From assembly GCA_025456145.1 (NCBI GenBank), contig JALOLD010000020.1, forward strand, positions 1-64,000: 64,000 nucleotides of DNA, given 5' to 3'. The notes under the pieces are model-generated. The model was given only the letters and a program-made list of their open reading frames with translations. It did no database searches and was not told where the DNA came from. This DNA is from Thermoanaerobaculales bacterium (GTDB lineage Bacteria > Acidobacteriota > Thermoanaerobaculia > Thermoanaerobaculales > Sulfomarinibacteraceae). Shown here in pieces: positions 54,825 to 64,000 of this stretch; within the stretch, counting starts at the first letter, position 1; the number at the start of each line of letters is the position of its first letter. A program made the translations under genes and the position numbers.

Positions 54825-56162
54825 TCAGGGCCAGGTCGCGCGGTCGAGGTCGAAGCCGTCGATCTCGATGATCGCGCCGCTGCCGACGCCGGTACCGACG
54901 ATCGCGAAGGTCGGCGTGCCCGGGGTGCACGAGGCCTTGGGCACCGCCGCCCCACCGCTGCCGATCTGCGACAGGTAGGTGATCCTGACGCCGTTGTAGG
55001 AGCAGCAGTTCTCCCAGGTGACGAAACTGACCGGGCCCTCGATCCAGCTGAACTCGAAGCTCTGGACCTGGCTGAGGACCCCTTCTTCCGTGCACAGGAC
55101 GAGAGAGGACTGGTCGCTGCCGTTGACCCGGAAGCGGACGGTCGACTCGATGAGGTGGTAGGTCTGTCCGCCGACGGTCTCGACCGTGACGAGCGGCGGA
55201 ATCGGCGTCGGCGTCCGGGTGCGGGTCGGCGTCGGCGTCGGAGTCGGTGTGGCGGTGACCGCGACGGTCGCGGTCGCGGTCGGTGTTGGCGTCGGCGTGG
55301 CGGTGACCGTGACCGTCGCGGTCGCGGTCGGTGTCGCGGTCGGTGTCGGCGACCCGGGGGCCGAGGACGGATCGGCGGCGAGTCCGGGCGAGTAGACCGG
55401 GTCGCCGGTCCGGTTGTCGACGACCGAGGCGTAGGTCAGGTACTCGGCGCCCTCGGTCAGCATCCTGACGACCGCGAAGCCGTCCTCGACCTCGTCGTCG
55501 GTCACCCGGGCGAAGACGTTGTCGAGCTGGTCGTACTCGTAAGCCTCGAGCCCTGCGGAGACCGTCCCGAGGTATCGCAGATCGGCGTGGAACAGATCGA
55601 CCTCGAGGTCCGCTGGGGACGGGGAGAGGTTGACGAAGCCGATGTTGGTGCGGACACCGGTCGCGGGGTCGGGCGAGAAGCCGAGCTGGATGAGGGTGGC
55701 GTCGCGGAGGTCGTCGAAGGCGTCCTCCACCTCGGCGGCGCCGATGAACTGACCGTAGGTTCCCGAGGGCGTGTCGTTGTAGGTCCTTCCGGTCGCCCGG
55801 ACCTCGCCCTCGACCTGGACGACCCGCAGGGTGGCGCTGCCCTCGACGCCGAACAGCCCGGCGAGGACGTCGGGGAGGCGCTGCGCGGCGCCCGCGGGGA
55901 TGGTGAGGGTGACCGAGGGGAAGGTCGTGTTGTCGCGGTTACGCCGCAGCAGGTCGATGCGGACGACCGCATCCTCGACGCCGACCGAGCGCAGCTCGAG
56001 ATCGGTGCGCCAGGTCGTCCCCGCGGCGCCGTCGGTGTGGGCCGCGCCCGGGAGCCAGAGGACCTCGGTCCCGCCCTGCCAGGCGACGACCAGCCCGGCG
56101 GCCACCGCCGCCGCCAGGGCGAGCGGGCCGATCAGGCCGATCGTGGTCTGACGGGTCGTCAT
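54825..56162 (-). CDS. Secreted beta-rich protein with Thr/Pro-repeat linker
   Basis: A 445-residue protein with an N-terminal hydrophobic signal (IGLIGPLALAAAVAAGLVVA). Residues about 30-265 form a beta domain (EVLWLPGAAHTDGAAGTTWRTDL, LFGVEGSATLRVV, TNIGFVNLS) homologous to that of the 958-residue protein at 15733. A low-complexity TPTATPTATAT linker (about 270-335) follows, then a ~110-residue C-terminal domain with paired cysteines (ENCCSY) ending IDGFDLDRATWP. ATG 56162 is preferred: the upstream ATG 56171 overlaps a TAGAAT hexamer (56170-56175 on this strand). Confidence 0.78.
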   Translation of the reverse strand: MTTRQTTIGLIGPLALAAAVAAGLVVAWQGGTEVLWLPGAAHTDGAAGTTWRTDLELRSVGVEDAVVRIDLLRRNRDNTTFPSVTLTIPAGAAQRLPDVLAGLFGVEGSATLRVVQVEGEVRATGRTYNDTPSGTYGQFIGAAEVEDAFDDLRDATLIQLGFSPDPATGVRTNIGFVNLSPSPADLEVDLFHADLRYLGTVSAGLEAYEYDQLDNVFARVTDDEVEDGFAVVRMLTEGAEYLTYASVVDNRTGDPVYSPGLAADPSSAPGSPTPTATPTATATVTVTATPTPTPTATATVAVTATPTPTPTPTRTRTPTPIPPLVTVETVGGQTYHLIESTVRFRVNGSDQSSLVLCTEEGVLSQVQSFEFSWIEGPVSFVTWENCCSYNGVRITYLSQIGSGGAAVPKASCTPGTPTFAIVGTGVGSGAIIEIDGFDLDRATWP

Positions 56163-56202
56163 GGCGGTCATTCTACGCGATGATCGGGGGCGCCGCATCC
56201 AC

Positions 56203-56230
56203 GAAAAAACCCCGGGCCGGGCCCGGGGTT
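56203..56230 (-). terminator. Intrinsic terminator of groES-groEL
   Basis: On the minus strand, AACCCCGGGCC and its complement form an 11-bp stem 23 bp after the groEL stop, followed by a run of T residues. This is a clear Rho-independent terminator. Confidence 0.92.
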
Positions 56231-56252
56231 CGGTGTGTCGGGTCGAGGGGGA

Positions 56253-57917
<1,665 letters not shown>

Positions 57918-58205
57918 TTACTCGACGATCGCGAGGATCTCGTCCTCGCGCAGGATGGTGTGCTCGACGTCGTTGACCTTGATGTCCTGACCCGAGTACT
58001 TGCCGATCAGGACGCGGTCGCCGGCCTTGACGTTCATGGCGATCCGCTTGCCCTTGTCGTCGAGCTTGCCGTCGCCGACCGCCACGACCTCGGCCTCCTG
58101 CGGCTTCTCCTTGGCGGTGTCGGGGATGATGATCCCGCCGCGGATCTCCTCCGCCTTCTCCACCCGCTTGACGAGGACCCGGTCGCCCAGTGGTTTGATC
58201 TTCAT
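57918..58205 (-). CDS. groES: 10 kDa co-chaperonin GroES
   Basis: A 95-residue GroES with [32 protein letters not shown] (the mobile loop) and [15 protein letters not shown]. It caps GroEL. ATG 58205 has AAAGGAG about 9 nt upstream. It is the first gene of the groESL operon under the CIRCE-controlled promoter described below. Confidence 0.98.
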   Translation of the reverse strand: MKIKPLGDRVLVKRVEKAEEIRGGIIIPDTAKEKPQEAEVVAVGDGKLDDKGKRIAMNVKAGDRVLIGKYSGQDIKVNDVEHTILREDEILAIVE

Positions 58206-58237
58206 CTCGCTCGCTCCTTTCGAGTTATTGCCTGGAA

Positions 58238-58264
58238 TTGGCACTTCGCACCGGCGAGTGCCAG
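58238..58264 (-). promoter_or_regulatory. CIRCE operator (HrcA site) of groESL
   Basis: TTGGCACTT, nine bases, then GAGTGCCAG matches the CIRCE inverted repeat (consensus TTAGCACTC-N9-GAGTGCTAA). It lies just downstream of the promoter and before groES, where HrcA repressor would block transcription at normal temperature. No hrcA gene is in the window. Confidence 0.93.
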
Positions 58265-58269
58265 CGGTG

Positions 58270-58298
58270 AATATAGGATGCTTGAGATCGCTTGTCAA
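58270..58298 (-). promoter_or_regulatory. Sigma-70-type promoter of groESL
   Basis: On the minus strand TTGACA (58293-58298) and TATATT (58270-58275) are separated by 17 bp, a near-consensus housekeeping promoter. It is the only one in the window with an evident -35. Confidence 0.92.
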
Positions 58299-58462
58299 GG
58301 CCCGCGGGGTAAATTCTTATGATTCGACACTCAGATCTGTGACTCGGTGTTCCGGGGTTGGATCTTAGCGTGACCGGCGAAGATCCTCCGGCGGGATCGG
58401 CGGTTTGCCCGCCGGCGCCGATGCGGTATCGTACCGCCGTCCGCCCACGACTGGAGGTCCCC

Positions 58463-60379
58463 ATGACCGCAACCTGCTCCGCCGTCCTCTTGACCCTCGC
58501 GGTCGCCGCGTCGGCCGGAAACCTGGCCTCGCTGCCCGACTACTCACCCGACGCCAACGCCGAGCGCTCGTCGATCCCGGCGGCCTACCGGTGGGACCTG
58601 ACGGTCCTCTTCCCCGACGACGCCGCGTGGGAGGCGGCGCTCGAGGCGACCCGGACCGCCCTGGCCGACCTCGGCCGGTGGCACGGCTCGCTCGCCGAGC
58701 CCGGTCCCCTCGCCGACTACATGACCCGCTACTTCGAGGCCGAGCTCGCCGCCAACCGGCTCTCGCTCTACGCCTCGCTGCAGAAGGACGGCGACACCAC
58801 CAGCCCGCTGTTCATCGGTCGGCACCAGCAGGCGCTCAAGCTGACCGCCGAGGTCATGGACGAGGGCGCGGTGCTGCGCCAGGCGGTGCTCGCCCTCGAC
58901 GACGCCGAGCTCGAGGCGGCCTACGCCGATGTTCCCCGGCTCGAGACCTTCCGGCCGTGGATCGACGGCCTGCGCCGGCGCGCCGACCGCATTCTCGAGC
59001 CCGAGGCCGAGCGGGTCCTCGGTTTGGCCGGCGACAACCTGTGGGCGGCCATCGACCTCAACGAGCTTCCCTCGCCGCTCGAGTCGGCCTTTGGCGCGCT
59101 CCTCGCCGAGATGCCGCTGCCGATGGTGAGCGGTCCGGACGGCGAGCCGGTGCAGCTGACCTTCGCCAACTACGGCCGGCTGCGCGCCGCCGAGGACCGG
59201 CAGGTCCGGCGCGACGCGGTGGAGGGGATGCTCGAGGCGCTGCGCGGCTTCGAGAGCACCTTCGCGGCGACCCTCGGCGGCCAGGCCGCCTTCAACGTCT
59301 TCCTCGCCCGGGCGCGCCACTACGACACCGCCCTCGAGGCCTACCTCGACAAGGACGACCTCGACCCCGCGGTCTACCGCAACCTGATCACGACGGTCCG
59401 CGCCCACGCCCCGGCGCTCCACCGCTATGTCGAGCTGCGCAAGAAGGTCATGGGGCTCGACGAGCTCCACCTCTACGACCTCTATGTGCCGATGGTCGAG
59501 GGGGCGGCCCGGGACATGACCTATGCCGAGGGGGCGCAGGTCATCGTCGACGCCCTCGCCCCGCTCGGCGACGACTACGTGGCGCGGCTGGCCGGTCTCG
59601 TCGACCCGCGCAACGGCGCGGTCGACGTCTACCCGGCGAGGACCAAGGACTCGGGCGCCTTTTCGGCCTCGGTCTACGGGGTGCGCCCGTTCATCAAGAT
59701 GAACTACCAGGACAGCTACGACGACGTCTCGACGCTGGCCCACGAGCTCGGCCACGCCATGCACAGCTCGCTCTCGATGGCGAACCAGCCCTATCTCACC
59801 TCGCGCTACGTCCCCTTCCTCGCCGAGGTCGCCTCGACCGCCAATGAGGTGCTGCTGTCCAAGCACATGGTCGCCAACGCCGGGTCCGACGCCGAGCGAG
59901 CCTGGTACCTGTCCGAGCTCGCCGAGACGATCCGCACGACGATATACCGGCAGACCATGTTCGCCGAGTTCGAGCTGGCCCTCCACGAGCTCGTCGAGGC
60001 CGGCGAGCCGGTGACCGCCGAGAGGCTCGACGGGATCTACGCCGGCCTGGTCCGCGACTACTACGGCCCGGGCTACACGATCGGCGCCAACGACCCGGTC
60101 GAGTGGGCCTACATCCCGCACTTCTACTACAAGTACTACGTCTTCACCTACGCCACCGGTCTCGCCTCGGGGGCGGCGATCGCCGAGCGGGTGGCGAGCG
60201 GCGACCCGGCGGCCCGTGACGCCTATCTCGGGATGCTGGCGGGCGGCTGCTCGAAGCCGCCCCTCGATCTCCTCGCCGGCGCCGGCGTCGACCTGACCCG
60301 ACCCGATGCGATCGCCGCGGCGCTCGATCTGTTCGACCGGACGCTGACCGAGCTCGAGGGAATCCTGCTCGCCAGGTGA
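58463..60379 (+). CDS. pepF: Exported M3B oligoendopeptidase (PepF-like)
   Basis: A 638-residue metallopeptidase of PepF layout with HEXXH at 427-431 (HELGHAMH) and the third ligand near E455 (EVASTANE). It ends with the usual helical C-terminus. Unlike typical cytoplasmic PepF it starts with a signal-like segment (MTATCSAVLLTLAVAASAGNLA), so it probably degrades peptides in the periplasm. GGAGG lies 6 nt before ATG 58463. It is divergent from groESL. Confidence 0.9.
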   Translation: MTATCSAVLLTLAVAASAGNLASLPDYSPDANAERSSIPAAYRWDLTVLFPDDAAWEAALEATRTALADLGRWHGSLAEPGPLADYMTRYFEAELAANRLSLYASLQKDGDTTSPLFIGRHQQALKLTAEVMDEGAVLRQAVLALDDAELEAAYADVPRLETFRPWIDGLRRRADRILEPEAERVLGLAGDNLWAAIDLNELPSPLESAFGALLAEMPLPMVSGPDGEPVQLTFANYGRLRAAEDRQVRRDAVEGMLEALRGFESTFAATLGGQAAFNVFLARARHYDTALEAYLDKDDLDPAVYRNLITTVRAHAPALHRYVELRKKVMGLDELHLYDLYVPMVEGAARDMTYAEGAQVIVDALAPLGDDYVARLAGLVDPRNGAVDVYPARTKDSGAFSASVYGVRPFIKMNYQDSYDDVSTLAHELGHAMHSSLSMANQPYLTSRYVPFLAEVASTANEVLLSKHMVANAGSDAERAWYLSELAETIRTTIYRQTMFAEFELALHELVEAGEPVTAERLDGIYAGLVRDYYGPGYTIGANDPVEWAYIPHFYYKYYVFTYATGLASGAAIAERVASGDPAARDAYLGMLAGGCSKPPLDLLAGAGVDLTRPDAIAAALDLFDRTLTELEGILLAR

Positions 60380-60523
60380 GCGGGCCCGACCGGAGGAGGA
60401 CGATGATGCGTCGAGCCCGGCAGACCGCTGGGCCGACGGCCGTCGCGGCGATCGCGGTCTGCCGGAGGGCCACCTCGGGCGGGTCGTCCGCAAGGAACCC
60501 GTCCGGCGGAGAACGTATCTGAC

Positions 60524-60611
60524 GGTACGTCGAGCACCCCGAGGTGGGAGAACGTGGCTGACGGGGATGCACCGTTGGCCGCAGCCGACAGCTCATGGAC
60601 TCTCCGGGCTA
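60524..60611. repeat. Palindromic repeat, half copy overlapping a stop codon
   Basis: Read on the minus strand, this begins TAGCCCGGAGAGTCCATGAG and matches the left half of the repeat at 54612 over about 85 bp, through GGCCAACG, GTCAGCC and CTCGGGGTG. The TAG at 60609-60611 is the stop codon of the adjacent membrane-protein gene. The complementary half is degenerate or missing; weak similarity continues to about 60500. Confidence 0.8.
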
Positions 60612-62396
60612 GCGCTGCCCGAGCAGCCGTTCGACGGCCATCCGGTGCTCGGGGGCCCGGGCGACCATCCGTGGGACCATCGCCCGGCCCCGGTCGAAGA
60701 CCTCGCGGTCGCCGGTCGCCAGGCCGAGCTGGAGGGCGTACTGGATCACGAAGGACGGGATCGCCGGCGACCGCCCGATCTGATCGAGCACCTCGAGCAC
60801 CAGGTCGCGGTCGCCGACCTCGACGGCGATGGCGGTCCACTGGATCGCGGCCAGGCCGTTGACCGGATCGCTCAGGTCCTCGCCGCCCGCCAGCGCGAGC
60901 CCGGCGGGTGGCCAGCGTCCGGCGAGGGGTCCGTCCCGCCGCACCCACAGCGCCCGGTGCAGATCGGCCCACACCAGCTCCCAGTCGGGATCGCGCAGCA
61001 GGGCCACCGCCGGTCTCCCGGAGTCGACGATCCTGAGCAGGACGGCGTCGAACCCGAGCTCGGCGTCGAGCCGGGCGAACGCCGCCGGGTCGGTGAGGGC
61101 GGCGAAGTAACGGCGCACCACCGCCGCCTCGACGTAACGGGAGTCCATGCAGACCCGCAGCTCGGGGAAGGCGAGCTCGAGATACCCGCCGTCGGCGGCG
61201 CTGTTGAAGATCCGGCCTCGCGCGCCGTGGCGCTCGAGGTAGGCGGCGGCGCGAAGGGGGTACGCGTGGGCCGGCAGGGTCACGCCGAAGCGGGCGTCGC
61301 TCCTGAGTGAGGCGTAGAAGCCGCCGCCCACCACCCAGCCCGCGCCGGCGAGCGCCGCCGCTGCGGTCGACGCGGCAGCGAGCGACGCGAGCCGGCGCCA
61401 CCGGGACGCGCCATGCGGGGGCGCGTCCGGCCACCCGGCGTCGAGCACGTCGCGCCACAGCGGCGCGCCGAGCAGCACCAGCAGCGGCAGGTTGCGAAAC
61501 GACGAGGCGCTGAGCGCCAGAGCCCCGGCCGCGAGGGCGGCCGCGAAGAAGCCGAGCCGGCGCCTGACCAGGAGCCGGCCCGCCGCGACCAGGGTGGCGA
61601 GCCAGAGAGCCCAGAAAACCCACACCGCCCACAGCGACAGGAAGGCCCCGGTCGGCGGGCCGAACTCGGCGATCTCGCCACCCATGTCGCGGAGGAAGAC
61701 CGCGAGCGTCGCCGCGAAGCGCCAGGCGCCGGGTCCGAGCGGGGAGGCGAGCGTCGCGGCGGCGGTCACCGCGAGCAGACCGGCCAGCCGACGGACGGCG
61801 GTCGCTTCCTCGCGACCGGCGACCGCGGCGGTCAGCCGGGCCGCCACCAGGGCCGGGCCGAGGACGTAGTAGCCGTGGACGTTGACCCACAGCGCCTCGG
61901 TGAGGGCGAAGGCGGCCGCGGTGGGGAGCCAGGCGTCGCGCGCGGGGCGCCAGCGGACGAGGCGTTCGATCTGGACCGCGAGCAGCAGGTAGGAGACCAC
62001 CTCGGGTCGGAGGTCGAAGCGCACCTGGACCACGAGCAGCGCGGCCAGGGCCAGGGGCGGCCCGACGACCGGATGGTGGTTCGCGCCGGTCGTGCGCACC
62101 CAGACGACCGCGATCGCGAGCCAGAGCACCCCGAACAGCGCGCTGACCCCGGTCGGCCCGGCGGCCTTCCACACGCCGTAGACCACGACCTGGAAGATCC
62201 AGTAGATGTTGCGGTAGGCGGGCTGCTCCACGAGCACCCGATCCGGGGGCTCGGGCGAGCCGGTCGCGACGACCTCGCGGCCGATCGCCAGGTGGTAGAA
62301 GATGTCCGGCCCCTGCCAGCTGCGCCACAGCAGCACCGCCAGGAGGATCGCCAGCGCGAGCCACGCCGCGGCGACGATGCGGTGGCGACGGCTCAC
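60609..62396 (-). CDS. Polytopic membrane protein, GT-C-like, function unknown
   Basis: A 595-residue protein. About ten membrane spans fill residues 5-360. The C-terminal 230 residues are soluble and contain ADGGYLELAFPELRVCMDSRYVEA, a motif resembling the GGYL..P...VFMDGR segments after the membrane part of many uncharacterised bacterial mannosyltransferase-like proteins. The start GTG 62396 overlaps the stop of the TMTC-like gene (GTGA), so the two are coupled and may act together in protein or lipid glycosylation (inference). Confidence 0.7.
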   Translation of the reverse strand: MSRRHRIVAAAWLALAILLAVLLWRSWQGPDIFYHLAIGREVVATGSPEPPDRVLVEQPAYRNIYWIFQVVVYGVWKAAGPTGVSALFGVLWLAIAVVWVRTTGANHHPVVGPPLALAALLVVQVRFDLRPEVVSYLLLAVQIERLVRWRPARDAWLPTAAAFALTEALWVNVHGYYVLGPALVAARLTAAVAGREEATAVRRLAGLLAVTAAATLASPLGPGAWRFAATLAVFLRDMGGEIAEFGPPTGAFLSLWAVWVFWALWLATLVAAGRLLVRRRLGFFAAALAAGALALSASSFRNLPLLVLLGAPLWRDVLDAGWPDAPPHGASRWRRLASLAAASTAAAALAGAGWVVGGGFYASLRSDARFGVTLPAHAYPLRAAAYLERHGARGRIFNSAADGGYLELAFPELRVCMDSRYVEAAVVRRYFAALTDPAAFARLDAELGFDAVLLRIVDSGRPAVALLRDPDWELVWADLHRALWVRRDGPLAGRWPPAGLALAGGEDLSDPVNGLAAIQWTAIAVEVGDRDLVLEVLDQIGRSPAIPSFVIQYALQLGLATGDREVFDRGRAMVPRMVARAPEHRMAVERLLGQR

Positions 62397-64000
62397 GGCG
62401 GCTCCGACGCCAACGCCCTCAGGCGATCCCGGACCGCGAGGTTCGCCGGGTCGAGCGCGAGGACGCGCCGGTAGGCCTGGGCCGCCTCGGCCGGCCGTCC
62501 GAGGGCGACCAGGCCGTCGCCGAGGCTCGCCCAGGCCCGGGCGAAGCCGGGCCGCGACCGGACCGCCGCCTCGAGATGGGCCACGCCCTCGGCGAGATCG
62601 CCCCGCTCGACGAGCAGCACACCGAGGTTGTTGAGGGCGGCGGCGTGGTCCGGCGCCAGCGCGACCACCCTTCGGTACCAGCCGACGGCGTCGTCGACCC
62701 GGCCGGCGGTGTAGAACGCGTTGGCCAGGTTCATCGCCGCGTCGACGTTCTCCGGGTCGAGCCGGAGCGCGCGCTCGAGGTCGTCGATCGCCTCGGGCAG
62801 CCGGCCGAGGCGGGCCGCGGCGGCGCCGAGGTTGCTCCACCCCTCGGCATAGGCCGGTCGCAACCGGACCGCGGCGGCGTAGTGGTCGTGGGCCTCGTGG
62901 GTCCGGCCCGCCCGGTCGAGCAGCACGCCGAGGTTGGTGTGGGCCATCCAGGCGTCCGGGTTGCGGTCGAGGGTGTCGAGCCACAGCGTCTCGGCGTCGG
63001 CGAAGGCGTGCGAGCGCTGCCACGACAGGGCGCCGAGGGCGATCGGGAGGGCGACGGCGACCGCCGTGGCGAGCCGGGCGACCGCCCCCCACGGCCGACG
63101 GCCGAGGATCGCCAGACCGGCGGAGGCCAGCGCGATCGGACCGATGCACGCCAGGTACTGGAAGTGGTCGGCGACGAAGGAGAAGCGGAAGGGGTAGACG
63201 TTGACGAAGCCGAGGGCCGGCACGAGGGTGCCGGTGAAGTACAGGGCGGCGGTCAGCGGGGCGCGCCCGATACGGTCGCGCAGCAGGATCAGCACGACGA
63301 TCCCGGCCACCGCGGCGATCGGGAAGAGCAGCTGGACCGGGTCGCCGGCGTCGAGATCCCAGCGCGGGTAGATGAAGCTCAGCTCGACCGGCCAGACCAG
63401 TTTGCCGAGGTAGAACCAGAGCGCGCGCCCCGCGATCAGGATCCGTTCGGCGACCGACAGGTCCCAGGACTCCCCGACCGCTCCCACGTGGTGGAGCTCG
63501 AGGCGGATCGTCGTCAGCCCTGCCGCGACCGACATCGCGAAGGGCAGCAGGAGGGGCCCGAGATCGCGCCGGTCGACCCGGCCGATCTTCCAGTAGCGGA
63601 CGAGGAGCAACGCCGCCGGCAGGCTCGCGGTCACGGTCTTGGCGAGGAGCGCGCCGCCGTACAGAACAACCGCGGCGAGCCAGAAGCGCCGCGAGCCGCG
63701 CTCGCCGGGCGCCGCATCGGGCGGCGCGAAACGCCAGTAGCAGAGCGCCGCCGCCAGGTAGAGCGCGCCCGACAGCACGTTCTTGCGCTCGCTGATCCAG
63801 GCCACCGACTCGACCTGGACCGGGTGGAGGGCGAAGACGAAGCCGGCGAGCCAGGCGCCCGGCAGCCCGAGCCGGCGCAGGGCGGCGACCAGCAGCAGGG
63901 CGGTGATCGCGTGCAGGGCGACGTTGTCGAGGTGGTAGCCCAGCGGCTCGAGACCGAAGAGCCGGCGCTCGACCCAGAAGGTGGTGTGGACCAGCGGGTA
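62393..64000 (-). CDS. TMTC-like polytopic membrane protein with TPR repeats, 5' end outside the window
   Basis: The frame is open to the right edge (about 535 codons visible). The membrane part contains the loop HPVQVESVAWISERKNVLSG and further spans (LLAKTVTASLPAALLLVRYW). The C-terminal 200 residues are regular TPR units (WMAHTNLGVLLDRAGRTHEA, WSNLGAAAARLGRLPEAI, ALNNLGVLLVERGDLAEG). It belongs to the same family as the partial protein at the left edge. Enzyme activity is unproven. Confidence 0.82.
   Translation of the reverse strand, partial: YPLVHTTFWVERRLFGLEPLGYHLDNVALHAITALLLVAALRRLGLPGAWLAGFVFALHPVQVESVAWISERKNVLSGALYLAAALCYWRFAPPDAAPGERGSRRFWLAAVVLYGGALLAKTVTASLPAALLLVRYWKIGRVDRRDLGPLLLPFAMSVAAGLTTIRLELHHVGAVGESWDLSVAERILIAGRALWFYLGKLVWPVELSFIYPRWDLDAGDPVQLLFPIAAVAGIVVLILLRDRIGRAPLTAALYFTGTLVPALGFVNVYPFRFSFVADHFQYLACIGPIALASAGLAILGRRPWGAVARLATAVAVALPIALGALSWQRSHAFADAETLWLDTLDRNPDAWMAHTNLGVLLDRAGRTHEAHDHYAAAVRLRPAYAEGWSNLGAAAARLGRLPEAIDDLERALRLDPENVDAAMNLANAFYTAGRVDDAVGWYRRVVALAPDHAAALNNLGVLLVERGDLAEGVAHLEAAVRSRPGFARAWASLGDGLVALGRPAEAAQAYRRVLALDPANLAVRDRLRALASEPP

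Noticed and set aside
55200-55350. Hexanucleotide repeats as an intergenic minisatellite
   Set aside because: They are in frame and encode the Thr/Pro linker of the secreted protein, so they are a coding repeat.

Overview
The window is one 64 kb stretch of a very G+C-rich bacterial chromosome, densely packed with genes on both strands. No rRNA, tRNA, CRISPR array, integrase or transposase gene was recognised. The gene content suggests a Gram-negative Acidobacteriota-type bacterium, possibly of the Thermoanaerobaculia. The reasons are TMTC-like membrane proteins with TPR tails, a winged-helix/TPR membrane regulator, ELWxxDGT-repeat and tail-fibre-like secreted proteins, an archaeal-type HMG-CoA synthase operon, and a TonB/ExbB/ExbD set. 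The lineage is an inference from gene style, not from a marker gene.

Layout. 1-4047 (minus): an SDR oxidoreductase, a tandem RNase H and a truncated TMTC-like protein in one overlapping operon. 4189-8530: a Tat-exported epimerase-like protein, glycerol kinase, a monoacylglycerol-lipase-like hydrolase, then a repeat region with two 275-bp direct repeats. 8533-15510 (minus): yidD/ileS, an HD protein with a TerC-like protein, and a ToxR/CadC-like regulator. 15733-18609: a large secreted tail-fibre-like protein divergent from that regulator. 18824-25143: glycogen metabolism (malQ/glgP, divergent), a glutathione-reductase-like enzyme and a YceI protein. 25415-27708: tonB-exbB-exbD, where the end of exbD is made of repeat DNA. 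27887-30991: an ELWxxDGT-repeat protein and a frameshifted arsR-type gene. 31066-33699 (minus): HMG-CoA synthase, thiolase and DUF35 protein, the archaeal-type acetoacetyl-CoA/HMG-CoA channelling set. 33860-40281: a proline aminopeptidase, a large NtrY-like kinase and a lipoprotein. 40284-40910: a candidate MITE. 40914-48413: small overlapping housekeeping operons (ndk, dCMP deaminase, trmB; A-adding tRNA nucleotidyltransferase, rsmD), with a secreted trypsin-like protease and a PilZ gene behind a textbook sigma-54 promoter between them. 48457-56162: secreted peptidases (M14 and a PA-domain metallopeptidase), a membrane protein and a secreted beta-rich protein. 56253-58298: groES-groEL under a CIRCE operator. 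58463-64000: an exported M3 peptidase and two membrane proteins, the second again TMTC-like and running off the right edge.

Main observations. Four otherwise unrelated exported proteins end in the same 18-residue C-terminal motif (FxDxFExGxT, then W, then a terminal P), which behaves like a sorting or processing tag. A palindromic repeat family occurs three times, and in two copies it supplies the stop codon of the preceding gene. A TIR-bounded element fills one convergent gap. A related repeat array has been translated into a 100-residue basic tail on ExbD. A second, catalytically dead RNase H domain is fused to an intact one. Most operon starts carry a TAnnnT -10-like hexamer without a clear -35; groES is the exception.
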